Assembly: GCF_029865925.1 (NCBI RefSeq) | Contig: NZ_JARXAI010000004.1 | Coordinates: 1-35,173 of the forward strand | Reading direction: 5' to 3' | Source: Sphingorhabdus sp. | GTDB lineage: Bacteria > Pseudomonadota > Alphaproteobacteria > Sphingomonadales > Sphingomonadaceae | Length of the DNA: 35,173 bases | Shown here: piece by piece, positions 1 to 7,494 of the stretch | Layout of the letters: each line of letters starts with the position of its first letter | How positions within the stretch are numbered: the stretch's first letter is position 1 | Program-made: the position numbers and the translations under genes | The notes under the pieces: generated by a model | What the model was told of the DNA's origin: nothing | Databases searched by the model: none | The model's input: only the letters and a program-made list of their open reading frames with translations

Positions 1-571
1 CCACCACTTCGGAAACGAGCCCGATGCGCAAAGCTTCTGCTGCGTCGATGGTTTCACCGGTTAAGGCAAGCTCGGTGGCTTTTGAAAAACCAACAATCCG
101 CGGCAACAGCCATGCGCCGCCGTCACCCGGAGTGATTCCCAAGCGCACAAAGCTCTCGGCAAACTTTGCCGAAGACGCGGCAATGCGGATGTCGCACATC
201 GTTGTCAGGTCAAGCCCTGCGCCGATTGCTGCCCCGTTGACCGCTGCGACAACCGGAACCTCAAGTGCCTGAAACATCAAGGGCAATCGCTGAATACCAT
301 ATTTGTAATTACGCCGTGTTTCAGCAGGCAGACCTGCCCGCAAACCGCCACTATCAGGGCGCATCTGCTTGAGGTCGCCACCCGATGAAAAAACGGTCCC
401 TGCGCCGGTCAGAATAACGCAGCGCACCGACATATCCTGATCCGCCGCCATGAACGCGTCGCACATTTGGTCCACGACACCGACATCTGATATCGGGTTA
501 CGTTTTTCGGGCATATTCAGGGTGATGGTCAATATTCCGCCATCGCGTGACTGAAGAATTTGGTCGGTCAT
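1..571 (-). CDS. Enoyl-CoA hydratase/isomerase family protein (partial, 3' end off window)
   Basis: Crotonase-fold enzyme acting on CoA thioesters; the exact substrate cannot be read from the sequence. Seen: reading the minus strand from ATG at 571 gives about 190 residues with no stop before the window edge. They include a TLNMPEKRNP start, a SSGGDLKQM segment, the oxyanion-hole region NGAAIGAGLDL and then GITPGDGGAWLLPR. These are typical of short crotonases of about 260 residues, so roughly the last quarter is missing. The ATG overlaps the fabD stop by one base (TAATG), which suggests translational coupling downstream of fabD. The GxGGxWLLPR segment is more like PaaG-type hydratases than FadB, but this is only a family-level guess. 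Confidence 0.85.
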   Translation of the reverse strand, partial: MTDQILQSRDGGILTITLNMPEKRNPISDVGVVDQMCDAFMAADQDMSVRCVILTGAGTVFSSGGDLKQMRPDSGGLRAGLPAETRRNYKYGIQRLPLMFQALEVPVVAAVNGAAIGAGLDLTTMCDIRIAASSAKFAESFVRLGITPGDGGAWLLPRIVGFSKATELALTGETIDAAEALRIGLVSEVV

Positions 572-1509
572 TATATCGCTTTCAATAAGGCTTCGATGCC
601 ATCCATGCTGATGACGCTTGAGGTCGCAATGTCTTCGCCCGCGCTGCGTTTGACCATAGGGGACAGAACTTTACCGCCGAACTCGGCAAAATGGGTAACG
701 CCGGCCTCGGCCATGGCAATCGCCGATTCGCGCCAACGCACACGGCCAGTGACCTGCTGCACCAACTGCGCAGAAATGGTATCGGGGTCGGAAACAGGCG
801 CAGCGGTTACATTGGCAAACAGCGGCACCAAAGGCGCGTGGATTGTTGTGGTCGCAAGCGCGCTTGCCAAGTCATCTGCGGCAGGCTGCATCAACGGGCA
901 GTGGAAGGGGGCGGATACGGGCAGTAATATGCCCCGCTTCATGCCATGGTCCTTTGCCAGCGCAATCGCGCGGTCAATCGCACCCTTATGTCCGGAAATA
1001 ACGACTTGCGATGGGTCGTTGTCATTGGCGACGGTACAGGTTTCGCCTTCCGCGGCGGCTGCAGCCAAGCTTTCTGCCTTTTCTATGTCCGCGCCAAGCA
1101 AAGCGGCCATGGCGCCAATGCCGACAGGCACAGCCGCCTGCATTGCGCGACCGCGCAGCTTAAGCAGCGCCGCCGTTACGGACAACGGCAGCGCGCCAGC
1201 GGCGCATAAAGCGGTATATTCGCCCAAGGAGTGGCCAGCGACGAAATGACATTTTTCGACCAACCGCACGCCGCCTTCGGTTTCCAGCACGCGCAAGGTT
1301 GCAATTGCGTTTGCCATGATCGCGGGTTGCGCATTCTCGGTGAGCGTCAATTCGCTCTCCGGGCCTTCACACATCAATCGGAACAGATGTTGGCCAAGTG
1401 CTTCGTCGATTTCCTCAAACACCGCGCGGGCGGTTGGGCTTGCTTCTGCAAGCGCCTTGCCCATGCCAACGGCTTGGCTGCCTTGTCCGGGGAAAATGAA
1501 TGCGCGCAT
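571..1509 (-). CDS. fabD: Malonyl-CoA:ACP transacylase
   Basis: Cytoplasmic enzyme that moves malonyl from CoA to acyl carrier protein to feed fatty acid synthesis. Seen: 312 residues, the usual length. There is an N-terminal FPGQGSQ motif (about residues 6-12), the nucleophile elbow GHSLGEY with Ser94, an arginine pair in KLRGR (119-121) expected to bind the malonyl carboxylate, and the active-site His in APFHCPLM (His203). The GHSLG and APFH elements are diagnostic for the family. It lies 36 nt downstream of the LD-carboxypeptidase gene and overlaps the hydratase start by one base, so the three may be co-transcribed. The usual fabD-fabG-acpP order is not present here. Confidence 0.96.
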   Translation of the reverse strand: MRAFIFPGQGSQAVGMGKALAEASPTARAVFEEIDEALGQHLFRLMCEGPESELTLTENAQPAIMANAIATLRVLETEGGVRLVEKCHFVAGHSLGEYTALCAAGALPLSVTAALLKLRGRAMQAAVPVGIGAMAALLGADIEKAESLAAAAAEGETCTVANDNDPSQVVISGHKGAIDRAIALAKDHGMKRGILLPVSAPFHCPLMQPAADDLASALATTTIHAPLVPLFANVTAAPVSDPDTISAQLVQQVTGRVRWRESAIAMAEAGVTHFAEFGGKVLSPMVKRSAGEDIATSSVISMDGIEALLKAI

Positions 1510-1545
1510 ATCTAGTCCTATCGGTCTGTGTTATTGCCAAACCGC

Positions 1546-2382
1546 CTATGGCGCAGCGCTTGATGTTGCAAGCCCGAACGGCACGATGCGATTGTCGGCA
1601 TCATGGCCAATGTCGGCGCGGCCAAGATAGTCTATACCCGTTTTCGCGCACCAACGCTTTGCTATTTCCTCTGCGTCCTCGCCAAAGGGTCGGTCATTGT
1701 CGGGCACATCGCTTACCCGGCCAAGCCGTAATCCGGTTAGTCCCACGGACCGCAGATGGCTGGTGACGTGAAAAAACGCGCGGTCATAGCCGTAAAGATA
1801 TTCGCTTACCTCTTCGACCATTAAGACATGGTCGCTTAGGTCTGGCATCAATGGCGTCCCAACCATCATGGCCAGCGTCATCAGGTTAAACGCCGCATAT
1901 TTTGCGCCCGCCAGCACATGCGGTTCAAGCGCCTGCGGTGACGCGTGCAGCATCCAGTCAAGCGCGCGTAGCAAAGCTGCCTCGCCGCCATTCCGCCGTA
2001 CGTCGGCTGGCATCGGGCCATGACAGACACGACCAATCTTCGCGCCGTACAACGCGCCAAGCAAATTGCCCGCATCGCTATACCCCATATAGATTTTATC
2101 CCCTGCCGCCGATTTAAGCGCAGCCAAAGCGCCCTGCGCAATACGACACGCGCCATAGCCGCCGCGCACGAACCAGACAGCTTCAAGGGCGGGGTTATTG
2201 GCAAGGTCCACAAACGCCGCAATACGCGCATTGTCCGGCCCGGCGAAATGCCCATCCTCGGCAAAGCATTGGTCATGGAAGATGAGATTGGCCGTCGGAT
2301 AGGTATGTGCTGCGAGCGCAGTAACACGCGCCGCATCCTCACGCGTAAACGGCGTAGACGGCGCGCAAATACCTATTCTCAT
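1546..2382 (-). CDS. S66 family LD-carboxypeptidase (LdcA/MccF type)
   Basis: The family cleaves the terminal D-Ala from muropeptide tetrapeptides (LdcA), giving tripeptide during cell-wall recycling; MccF relatives act on microcin. Seen: 278 residues starting MRIGICAPSTP. FVRGGYG is at about 72-77, the nucleophile region MGYSDAGNLLGAL has Ser102, a Glu pair (190-191) sits in MVEEVSEY, and a late His260 lies in DIGHDADN. This matches the Ser-Glu-His triad order of S66 peptidases. No signal peptide is visible, so the enzyme is probably cytoplasmic, as in LdcA. It is divergent from a Mur-ligase paralogue 110 bp away whose family (Mpl) uses the tripeptide product, which favours the recycling role. 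Length is slightly below E. coli LdcA. Confidence 0.88.
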   Translation of the reverse strand: MRIGICAPSTPFTREDAARVTALAAHTYPTANLIFHDQCFAEDGHFAGPDNARIAAFVDLANNPALEAVWFVRGGYGACRIAQGALAALKSAAGDKIYMGYSDAGNLLGALYGAKIGRVCHGPMPADVRRNGGEAALLRALDWMLHASPQALEPHVLAGAKYAAFNLMTLAMMVGTPLMPDLSDHVLMVEEVSEYLYGYDRAFFHVTSHLRSVGLTGLRLGRVSDVPDNDRPFGEDAEEIAKRWCAKTGIDYLGRADIGHDADNRIVPFGLATSSAAP

Positions 2383-2492
2383 AAGTTACCCGTTTCCTCA
2401 AACTTCGTCATTTTCGCGCAGGCGCGGGGGTGACGATGTTATTGCTATACAGAACCATTGCTAAAATCATCTTCCGGCCATAACCGCCACTG

Positions 2493-3887
2493 ATGCACAA
2501 AAACAAATCCTATTTCTTCTGTGGCGTTGGTGGATCGGGCATGTTGCCTTTGGCGAACATCGTTCGCGATGCAGGCGCGGCTGTTTCCGGATCTGACCGC
2601 GCGTTGGATCAAGGCCGGCTGGGATCGAAATTCGAATGGCTCCAAAGCCTTGGCATTGACCTGTTTGCGCAAGATGGCAGCGGTATCATCAGCGGTGACC
2701 AGGTCCTCATTGCCTCTGCAGCTATTGAGGACAGCGTTCCTGATATCGCCAAGGCCAATGCGCTTGGCTGTATCCGTATGACACGCGCCGAATTGCTCGC
2801 AGACTTGTTCAACGCCGCACCGCGCAGCGTTGCGGTGGGTGGAACGAGCGGAAAATCGACGGTAACCGGCATGATCGGCTGGATATTGACGGACGCCGGC
2901 CGTGATCCCACCATCATGAACGGCGCAGTGATGAAAAATTTCGTTGCTGATGATACCCCCTTTGCCAGTGCGCGGGTAGGGCAGGGCAATGTCTTCGTCA
3001 GCGAAGTCGATGAAAGCGATGGATCGATTGCATTGTTCACGCCCGAGGTGGCGGTTCTGAACAATGTCAGTCTGGATCATAAAACGCTTGAAGAATTGCG
3101 TCAGTTGTTTGGCGACTTTGCCAAAAGGGCAAAAGTCTGTGTCTGGAACGCCGACGACGCGGAAACGGCCGCGCTCATTGCGCCGATGAACCTGTCTGGC
3201 GCGGTAAGTTTCGGATTTGGAGCCGGCTCAGCGTTTTGCGCAACTGACATCATTAACCTCCCACTTGGAAGCAGCTTCACGCTCCACGCGCTGGGCGAAA
3301 CCCGCGCCGTGACGTTAATTGTACCCGGCAGGCACAATATCGCCAACGCGCTTGCCGCTATTGCCGCAAGCGTCGCGCTTGGCGTGCCTGTAGAGCAAGC
3401 GGTGCGCAGCGTAGAGCGTTTCTGCGGCCTTGCGCGCCGTTTTGACATTGTCGGCACCGCCAATGACATCACGGTCATCGATGATTTTGGCCATAACCCC
3501 GACAAGATTGCCGCAACCCTCGCGACGCTGAAGGCCTTTCCCGGGCGCATCATCGCCTTTTTCCAACCACATGGTTACGGCCCCATCCGCGTCATGGGCG
3601 CGGAACTTGCTGGCGTATTTGCTAACCTGCTTGGCGAGAACGACCACCTCATCCTTTGCGACCCAGTCTATTTCGGCGGCACGGTGGACAAAACCACGGG
3701 TAGCCAAAGCATCACCGACGCGGTCACGGCTGCTGGCCGCAACGCCGAATATATCCCCAGCCGCGAGGACTGCGGCAACCGTATATTGGAAATCGCGAGG
3801 CCCGGTGACCGCATCGTCATAATGGGTGCACGGGATGATACGTTGAGCGGGTTTGCGGCGGATATATTGCAGCGACTGGGGCGCTAG
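2493..3887 (+). CDS. Mur ligase family protein (Mpl/MurC-like)
   Basis: Mpl joins recycled L-Ala-D-Glu-mDAP tripeptide to UDP-MurNAc; MurC adds L-Ala. Seen: 464 residues, close to both. An N-terminal Rossmann-like GVGGSGM (11-17) is followed by SGSDR, an ATP loop GGTSGKST (116-123), an ESDGS segment (174-178), LDH (195-197), GRHNIANALAA in the central domain and DDFGHNPDKI (330-339) opening the C-terminal domain. Several positions differ from the norm: the loop reads GTSGKS rather than GTHGKT, and DDFGHNP replaces DDYAHHP. It is therefore a divergent paralogue rather than the main MurC, which normally lies in the dcw cluster. The divergent LD-carboxypeptidase next door favours Mpl-like tripeptide recycling. 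The Shine-Dalgarno is weak. Confidence 0.82.
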   Translation: MHKNKSYFFCGVGGSGMLPLANIVRDAGAAVSGSDRALDQGRLGSKFEWLQSLGIDLFAQDGSGIISGDQVLIASAAIEDSVPDIAKANALGCIRMTRAELLADLFNAAPRSVAVGGTSGKSTVTGMIGWILTDAGRDPTIMNGAVMKNFVADDTPFASARVGQGNVFVSEVDESDGSIALFTPEVAVLNNVSLDHKTLEELRQLFGDFAKRAKVCVWNADDAETAALIAPMNLSGAVSFGFGAGSAFCATDIINLPLGSSFTLHALGETRAVTLIVPGRHNIANALAAIAASVALGVPVEQAVRSVERFCGLARRFDIVGTANDITVIDDFGHNPDKIAATLATLKAFPGRIIAFFQPHGYGPIRVMGAELAGVFANLLGENDHLILCDPVYFGGTVDKTTGSQSITDAVTAAGRNAEYIPSREDCGNRILEIARPGDRIVIMGARDDTLSGFAADILQRLGR

Positions 3888-3970
3888 GGCGTCCAACCCT
3901 ATTCGCAATCCGGGGAATCGCTTGCTTTTCCTGTAAATCCCACCTAAGCGACCCACTTCGCTTGGGGTAA

Positions 3971-3998
3971 CCTCGGTGAATACGAAGAAGGCCGGAGG
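3971..3998 (+). promoter_or_regulatory. Candidate S6:S18-type leader hairpin upstream of rpsF
   Basis: About 50-80 nt before rpsF, CCTCGG (3971-3976) can pair with CC-G-GAGG (3992-3998) leaving one bulged G, so a CCG triplet lies in the right arm. Known bacterial rpsF leaders carry a CCG-containing hairpin bound by S6:S18 for feedback control. The fit here is by eye only; the loop is long, and other folds of the 161-nt spacer are possible. Confidence 0.25.
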
Positions 3999-4048
3999 GG
4001 CGTATGCATGGTGCTGCGTCAGCGATCGGTAGGAACAAGGAAACGCCC

Positions 4049-4498
4049 ATGTCTCTGTACGAGCATGTATTTTTGGCGCGTCAAGACCTTTCACAGGCCC
4101 AAGTAGACGCGCTGGCAGAAGCTGCCACGAAGATTGTGGAAGACAATAAGGGCAAGGTCGTAAAGACCGAAACTTGGGGTCTTCGCACATTGACCTACAA
4201 AATTCAGAAAAACCGCAAAGCGCATTTCGTAATGCTCGACATCGATGCTTCTGGCGACACCATCGCCGAACTCGAGCGTCAGACACGCATGAACGAAGAC
4301 ATCATCCGTTACATGACCGTCCGCGTTGACGAGCATGAAAAGGGGCCATCGGTCATGATGCGCAAGAGCGACCGTCCAGAGCGCAGCGAACGCGGCGAAC
4401 GTGTTGGATTTGGCGGCGGCGACCGTGATCGCGGCGCCCCTCGTCCAGATCGTGGCGACCGCCCCGATCGCGCACCCCGTGCAGAGCAGGAGGCTTAA
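4049..4498 (+). CDS. rpsF: 30S ribosomal protein S6
   Basis: Small-subunit protein that pairs with S18 on 16S rRNA. Seen: 149 residues. The S6 fold covers about residues 1-100 ([14 protein letters not shown] start, [20 protein letters not shown]-type segment), followed by a 45-residue tail rich in Arg, Asp and Gly with repeated RPDRGDR-like units. The alphaproteobacterial family often carries such charged tails. I chose the ATG at 4049 because AAGGAAA stands about 6 nt upstream and the protein then begins like other S6 proteins; an upstream in-frame ATG at 4004 would add 15 unrelated residues. First gene of rpsF-rpsR-rplI, with rpsR 3 nt downstream. Confidence 0.97.
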   Translation: MSLYEHVFLARQDLSQAQVDALAEAATKIVEDNKGKVVKTETWGLRTLTYKIQKNRKAHFVMLDIDASGDTIAELERQTRMNEDIIRYMTVRVDEHEKGPSVMMRKSDRPERSERGERVGFGGGDRDRGAPRPDRGDRPDRAPRAEQEA

Positions 4499-4501
4499 AT
4501 T

Positions 4502-4726
4502 ATGGCACGTCCGTTTTTCCGTCGCCGCAAGTCCTGCCCATTCCAGGGTAAAGATGCGCCGAAGATCGATTATAAAGATGTACGCCTGCTTCAGGGTTAT
4601 ATTTCAGAGCGTGGCAAGATTGTCCCGTCGCGCATCACCGCCGTATCGGCAAAGAAGCAACGTGAACTGGGCCAAGCTATCAAGCGCGCCCGTCACATCG
4701 GCCTTCTGCCGTACATCGTGAAGTAG
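4502..4726 (+). CDS. rpsR: 30S ribosomal protein S18
   Basis: Primary-binding partner of S6 in the platform of the small subunit. Seen: 74 residues, normal length. It has the basic start [14 protein letters not shown], then [31 protein letters not shown] split over the conserved middle, and [11 protein letters not shown] near the end. A strong GGAGG, embedded in the last codons of rpsF, stands 9 nt before the ATG, so translation is probably coupled to rpsF. The single Cys12 is what remains of the zinc-binding set found in some S18 paralogues, so this is the Cys-poor form. Confidence 0.98.
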   Translation: MARPFFRRRKSCPFQGKDAPKIDYKDVRLLQGYISERGKIVPSRITAVSAKKQRELGQAIKRARHIGLLPYIVK

Positions 4727-4737
4727 GAGCCGAAAAC

Positions 4738-5415
4738 ATGGATATCATACTTCTCGAGCGCGTTGAAAAGCTTGGTGCAATTGGTGACGTTGTCACCGTG
4801 AAGGACGGCTATGCCCGTAACTTCCTGCTGCCAAACAAAAAAGCGCTCCGTGCGAACGCCGCCAACCGGAAGGTTTTCGAAGCGAACCGCGCGAAAATTG
4901 AAAGCGATAACGCAAGCCGCCGCGATGAAGCGCAAAAAGCTTCGGGCAGTGTCGAAGGCAAGCAGATCATTCTGATCCGTGCAGCTTCGCAAACTGGCCA
5001 GCTTTATGGTTCGGTCTCAGTCAAGGATATCGTTGACGGTCTGGTCGCCCAGGACGCCAAGGTTACCAAAGGCATGATCGTGCTTGAACGCCCAATCAAA
5101 ACGCTAGGCATTTTCGGTGTCAAAGTTGTTCTGCACCCCGAAGTTAGCGTTAATGTTCAGGTCAATGTGGCCCGTTCAGATGACGAAGCTGAATTGCAGA
5201 AGGACGGCGTTAACGTTCTCGACCAGATGTTCGAAGCCGAACAGGCCGAGATTGCTGCTGAAGCAATTGAAGCTCAGGTTGAAGCCGAAGTTGCATCTGA
5301 CGTCGCCGACGCTGCGGAAGCCGCTGCCAACGCAAAGCGCCGCGAAGAGCAAGCTGCCGACAAGGCTGCTGCTGAAGCTGCCGGCCTTTCTGCTGAGGCA
5401 AGCGACGAAGCATAA
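4738..5415 (+). CDS. rplI: 50S ribosomal protein L9 with long C-terminal extension
   Basis: Large-subunit protein that reaches from the L1 stalk base and helps keep reading frame. Seen: 225 residues versus about 149 in E. coli. Residues 1-150 match the normal two-domain protein: MDIILLERVEKLG, the KDGYARNFLLP signature at about 22-32, the long central helix, and GIFGVKVVLHPEV in the C domain. Residues about 165-225 form an Ala/Glu-rich tail (many EA, AE and AAE steps), probably helical or disordered. Related sphingomonads have similar tails, so it is not likely a frameshift. TAGGAG stands 8 nt before the ATG. The gene is followed by a strong terminator at 5436-5473. Confidence 0.97.
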   Translation: MDIILLERVEKLGAIGDVVTVKDGYARNFLLPNKKALRANAANRKVFEANRAKIESDNASRRDEAQKASGSVEGKQIILIRAASQTGQLYGSVSVKDIVDGLVAQDAKVTKGMIVLERPIKTLGIFGVKVVLHPEVSVNVQVNVARSDDEAELQKDGVNVLDQMFEAEQAEIAAEAIEAQVEAEVASDVADAAEAAANAKRREEQAADKAAAEAAGLSAEASDEA

Positions 5416-5435
5416 AGTTTTCGACTGCCGCATAC

Positions 5436-5473
5436 AAAAAGCCGCCTTGTTTTAAGACAGGGCGGCTTTTTTG
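5436..5473 (+). terminator. Rho-independent terminator of rpsF-rpsR-rplI
   Basis: GCCGCCTTGT (5441-5450) pairs with ACAGGGCGGC (5457-5466) over ten base pairs, one of them G-U, around a 6-nt loop. Six T residues follow, and five A residues precede the stem, so it could also end transcripts arriving on the minus strand. Confidence 0.95.
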
Positions 5474-5605
5474 TTGGGTTAAGCGATACCGTAATACTGT
5501 TGGTTCGGGGTTCTAAACCGCCCCAAGGTGACGGGTCGTGCTATAGTTGGGCGAGATACAAAGTGGGCAGTGGCAGCATCAGGCCGTTTGGTTTACAGCA
5601 CAGCA

Positions 5606-6112
5606 GTGACCGCACCCATCATCATCACCGCCGAAATGGGTAAGTCCGACCAAGCATGGGCCAATGGATTGCGCCGCGCGTATTTTCCCATGGAGCGCAA
5701 TTTTGTCGATGCGCATATCACGCTGTTTCATCACCTTCCGCCAAGCCACTTGCCGGAGATAAAGTCGCGTTTGGCGGCGCTTGTTGCGGATTATCCTGCG
5801 CCTGTTGCGCGTCTCACTGATATAAAGCTGCTGGGCACGGCAGTCGCATTTCAGGTCGATAGCCCCGAATTGCTGAGTCTACGTGAGGAGCTTGCAGATG
5901 CATTTCGCGGACTTTTAATCCCGCAGGATGAGGCGTCGCCCAAATTGCATATAACCGTCCAGAACAAGGTTGAGCTTCCGGTCGCCAAAGCGCTTCATAC
6001 CCATCTGTCGTCAACATTTCGTCCCCGACCTTTGGACATTTCCGGTCTGTCCGCGCATTATTATCGCGGCGGGCCATGGGAGCAAATTGGCAGATGGGCA
6101 TTTCGCGGCTGA
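5606..6112 (+). CDS. 2'-5' RNA ligase / 2H phosphoesterase family protein
   Basis: The 2H family hydrolyses or forms 2',3'-cyclic or 2'-5' phosphodiester bonds in RNA; the cellular substrate of this branch is not known to me. Seen: two H-x-T motifs, HITLFH (His37-Thr39) and HITVQN (His115-Thr117), 78 residues apart as the family requires, with a compact length of 168 residues. I chose the GTG at 5606, because the protein then begins VTAPIIITAE, a typical first strand. An upstream in-frame ATG at 5528 would add 26 residues with no family resemblance and start only 55 nt after the terminator. It is a single gene between the rplI terminator and tRNA-Met. Confidence 0.82.
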   Translation: MTAPIIITAEMGKSDQAWANGLRRAYFPMERNFVDAHITLFHHLPPSHLPEIKSRLAALVADYPAPVARLTDIKLLGTAVAFQVDSPELLSLREELADAFRGLLIPQDEASPKLHITVQNKVELPVAKALHTHLSSTFRPRPLDISGLSAHYYRGGPWEQIGRWAFRG

Positions 6113-6118
6113 CAATGC

Positions 6119-6146
6119 TTGACCCGTTCAAACCCCGCGCTTATAG
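6119..6146 (+). promoter_or_regulatory. Promoter of tRNA-Met
   Basis: TTGACC (6119-6124) and TTATAG (6141-6146) are separated by 16 nt, a good sigma-70 pair, ending about 42 nt before the tRNA. The -35 box starts just after the stop of the preceding gene. Confidence 0.7.
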
Positions 6147-6188
6147 CGCCGCGTGCTTCCCCGCAAATGCTGGGATTCACGCTAGGAT

Positions 6189-6265
6189 GGCGAAGTAGCT
6201 CAGCTGGTTAGAGCGGTGGAATCATAATCCATAGGTCGGGGGTTCAAGTCCCTCCTTCGCTACCA
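6189..6265 (+). tRNA. tRNA-Met (CAT), elongator type
   Basis: A full cloverleaf can be drawn by hand over 77 nt. The acceptor arm GGCGAAG pairs with CTTCGCT (first pair G-U), the D arm is GCTC/GAGC, the anticodon stem GTGGA/TCCAT encloses loop ATCATAA with anticodon CAT, and the T arm contains GGTTCAAGTCC. CCA is encoded. The body resembles alphaproteobacterial elongator tRNA-Met. An initiator is unlikely, because the anticodon stem lacks the three G-C pairs. A tRNA-Ile with a lysidine-modified CAT anticodon is less likely but not excluded by eye. Confidence 0.93.
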
Positions 6266-6287
6266 TTTCATTGGCGTCCGCAGGCGC

Positions 6288-6482
6288 CTAAGCTTTCCCG
6301 GTATCGGCGGGGCCGCCAACCAGGATAAAATGCCGGTCGCAATAGCCGCAGTCGACATAGCCTTTTTCATCAATCTGGAGCCACACGCGCGGATGACCCA
6401 ACGCGGCTGGGATATCTCCGCTGCCATCGCAGGCTACACGCGGTTCACGTACTCGGATGGTTTCAGGATCATATTTGTTCAT
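6288..6482 (-). CDS. Small zinc-finger protein (CHCC type)
   Basis: A 64-residue protein with the spacing of the zf-CHCC family, related to the zinc site of the mitochondrial complex I subunit NDUFS6. Seen: Cys18 in VACDGSG, His30 in ALGHPRVWL, and Cys45 and Cys48 in DCGYCDRHF, giving a C-x11-H-x14-C-x2-C site. The GHPRVWL and CGYCDRHF elements are characteristic. In alphaproteobacteria such proteins are stand-alone and their role is not settled; a link to complex I assembly is an inference from the eukaryotic relative. The gene is minus strand, divergent from the ABC ATPase, and its stop lies 23 nt past the tRNA. Confidence 0.88.
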   Translation of the reverse strand: MNKYDPETIRVREPRVACDGSGDIPAALGHPRVWLQIDEKGYVDCGYCDRHFILVGGPADTGKA

Positions 6483-6576
6483 GAGCGCCGCTTAGCAAAG
6501 CAGTCGCTACCCTGCAACGGGTCAGAAAGCGTTGAGCGTGATTGCACTGCTACCCCGCCTTCGCTATCGCAGGAGG

Positions 6577-7494
6577 ATGTCCGAACAAGCTATCTCCATA
6601 AAGAACCTCTCCAAAAAATATGCGGGGGGGAAACAGGCGCTCGACGATGTCAGTTTTGACGTTGCGCAAGGATCGATCTTTGGGTTGCTTGGACCCAATG
6701 GCGCAGGCAAATCTACACTGATTAACATCTTGGCCGGGTTGGTCATGAAAACATCCGGCAGCGCGTCCATTTGGGGTTTCGATATTGACGCCCATCCGCG
6801 CAATGCAAAGGCATCGATTGGCATTGTGCCGCAGGAAATCATGTTCGACCCCTTTTTCACGCCCAAGGAAGCGTTGGAGCTGCAAGCTGGCTTATATGGC
6901 GTGCCTAAGTCGAAGCGGCGGACGATGGAGCTGTTGAAGGCCGTCCGGCTTGAAGATAAGGCCGACGCATATGCCCGCACCCTGTCTGGCGGCATGAAAC
7001 GCCGTTTGTTGGTGGCAAAGGCCATGGTGCATGCGCCGCCAGTGATCGTGCTGGATGAACCTACCGCTGGCGTCGACATCGAACTGCGCCAGCAATTGTG
7101 GGACTATGTGCAGGAATTGAACCGTCAAGGTGTCACCGTTGTCTTGACCACGCACTATCTCGAAGAGGCGGAGCAATTATGTGACCGTATTGCGATCATC
7201 AACCATGGGCAGCTGATCGCCAATAAGCCAACACGCGAATTGGTCGGTATGGCCCGCGAAAAGGCAGTGGTGCTGACGCTAGATCGCGATGTGACCAGCG
7301 CGCCAACGCATGAAACCTTTGAAAAGGCGGAGCTGGTCGGCGACCGGACCATTGCAATTACATATAACAAAGACCGGATGAATGCAGGCGAAGTCCTGTC
7401 GGTGATACAAGGCCTCGGGCTTGGCATTATCGATGTCACCACAAAAGAAGCGGATTTGGAAGACGTCTTCCTTCGTTTGACGAGCACTGCATAA
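6577..7494 (+). CDS. ABC transporter ATP-binding protein (YadG-like, ABC-2 type)
   Basis: ATPase subunit of an ABC-2 type exporter; the substrate is unknown. Seen: 305 residues with Walker A GPNGAGKST (39-47), Q-loop VPQE (84-87), signature LSGGM (136-140), Walker B VIVLDEP (156-162), D-loop GVD and H-loop His193 in TTHYLEEAE. The stretch from the signature through the H-loop is very close to E. coli YadG. The C-terminal 70 residues form the variable accessory domain. AGGAGG abuts the ATG at 6577 directly, an unusually short spacing; in-frame GTG (6538) and TTG (6532) lie upstream. No permease (YadH-like) gene lies nearby. The stop touches the nadB start with no spacer. Confidence 0.9.
   Translation: MSEQAISIKNLSKKYAGGKQALDDVSFDVAQGSIFGLLGPNGAGKSTLINILAGLVMKTSGSASIWGFDIDAHPRNAKASIGIVPQEIMFDPFFTPKEALELQAGLYGVPKSKRRTMELLKAVRLEDKADAYARTLSGGMKRRLLVAKAMVHAPPVIVLDEPTAGVDIELRQQLWDYVQELNRQGVTVVLTTHYLEEAEQLCDRIAIINHGQLIANKPTRELVGMAREKAVVLTLDRDVTSAPTHETFEKAELVGDRTIAITYNKDRMNAGEVLSVIQGLGLGIIDVTTKEADLEDVFLRLTSTA

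Noticed and set aside
3315-4286. Long minus-strand reading frame (about 323 codons) across the Mur ligase end and rpsF
   Set aside because: It runs antisense to two clearly recognised genes, has no family pattern, and spans an intergenic region.
6189-6265. tRNA-Ile with modified CAT anticodon considered for the tRNA
   Set aside because: Acceptor and T-arm sequences resemble elongator tRNA-Met of alphaproteobacteria; identity elements favour Met.
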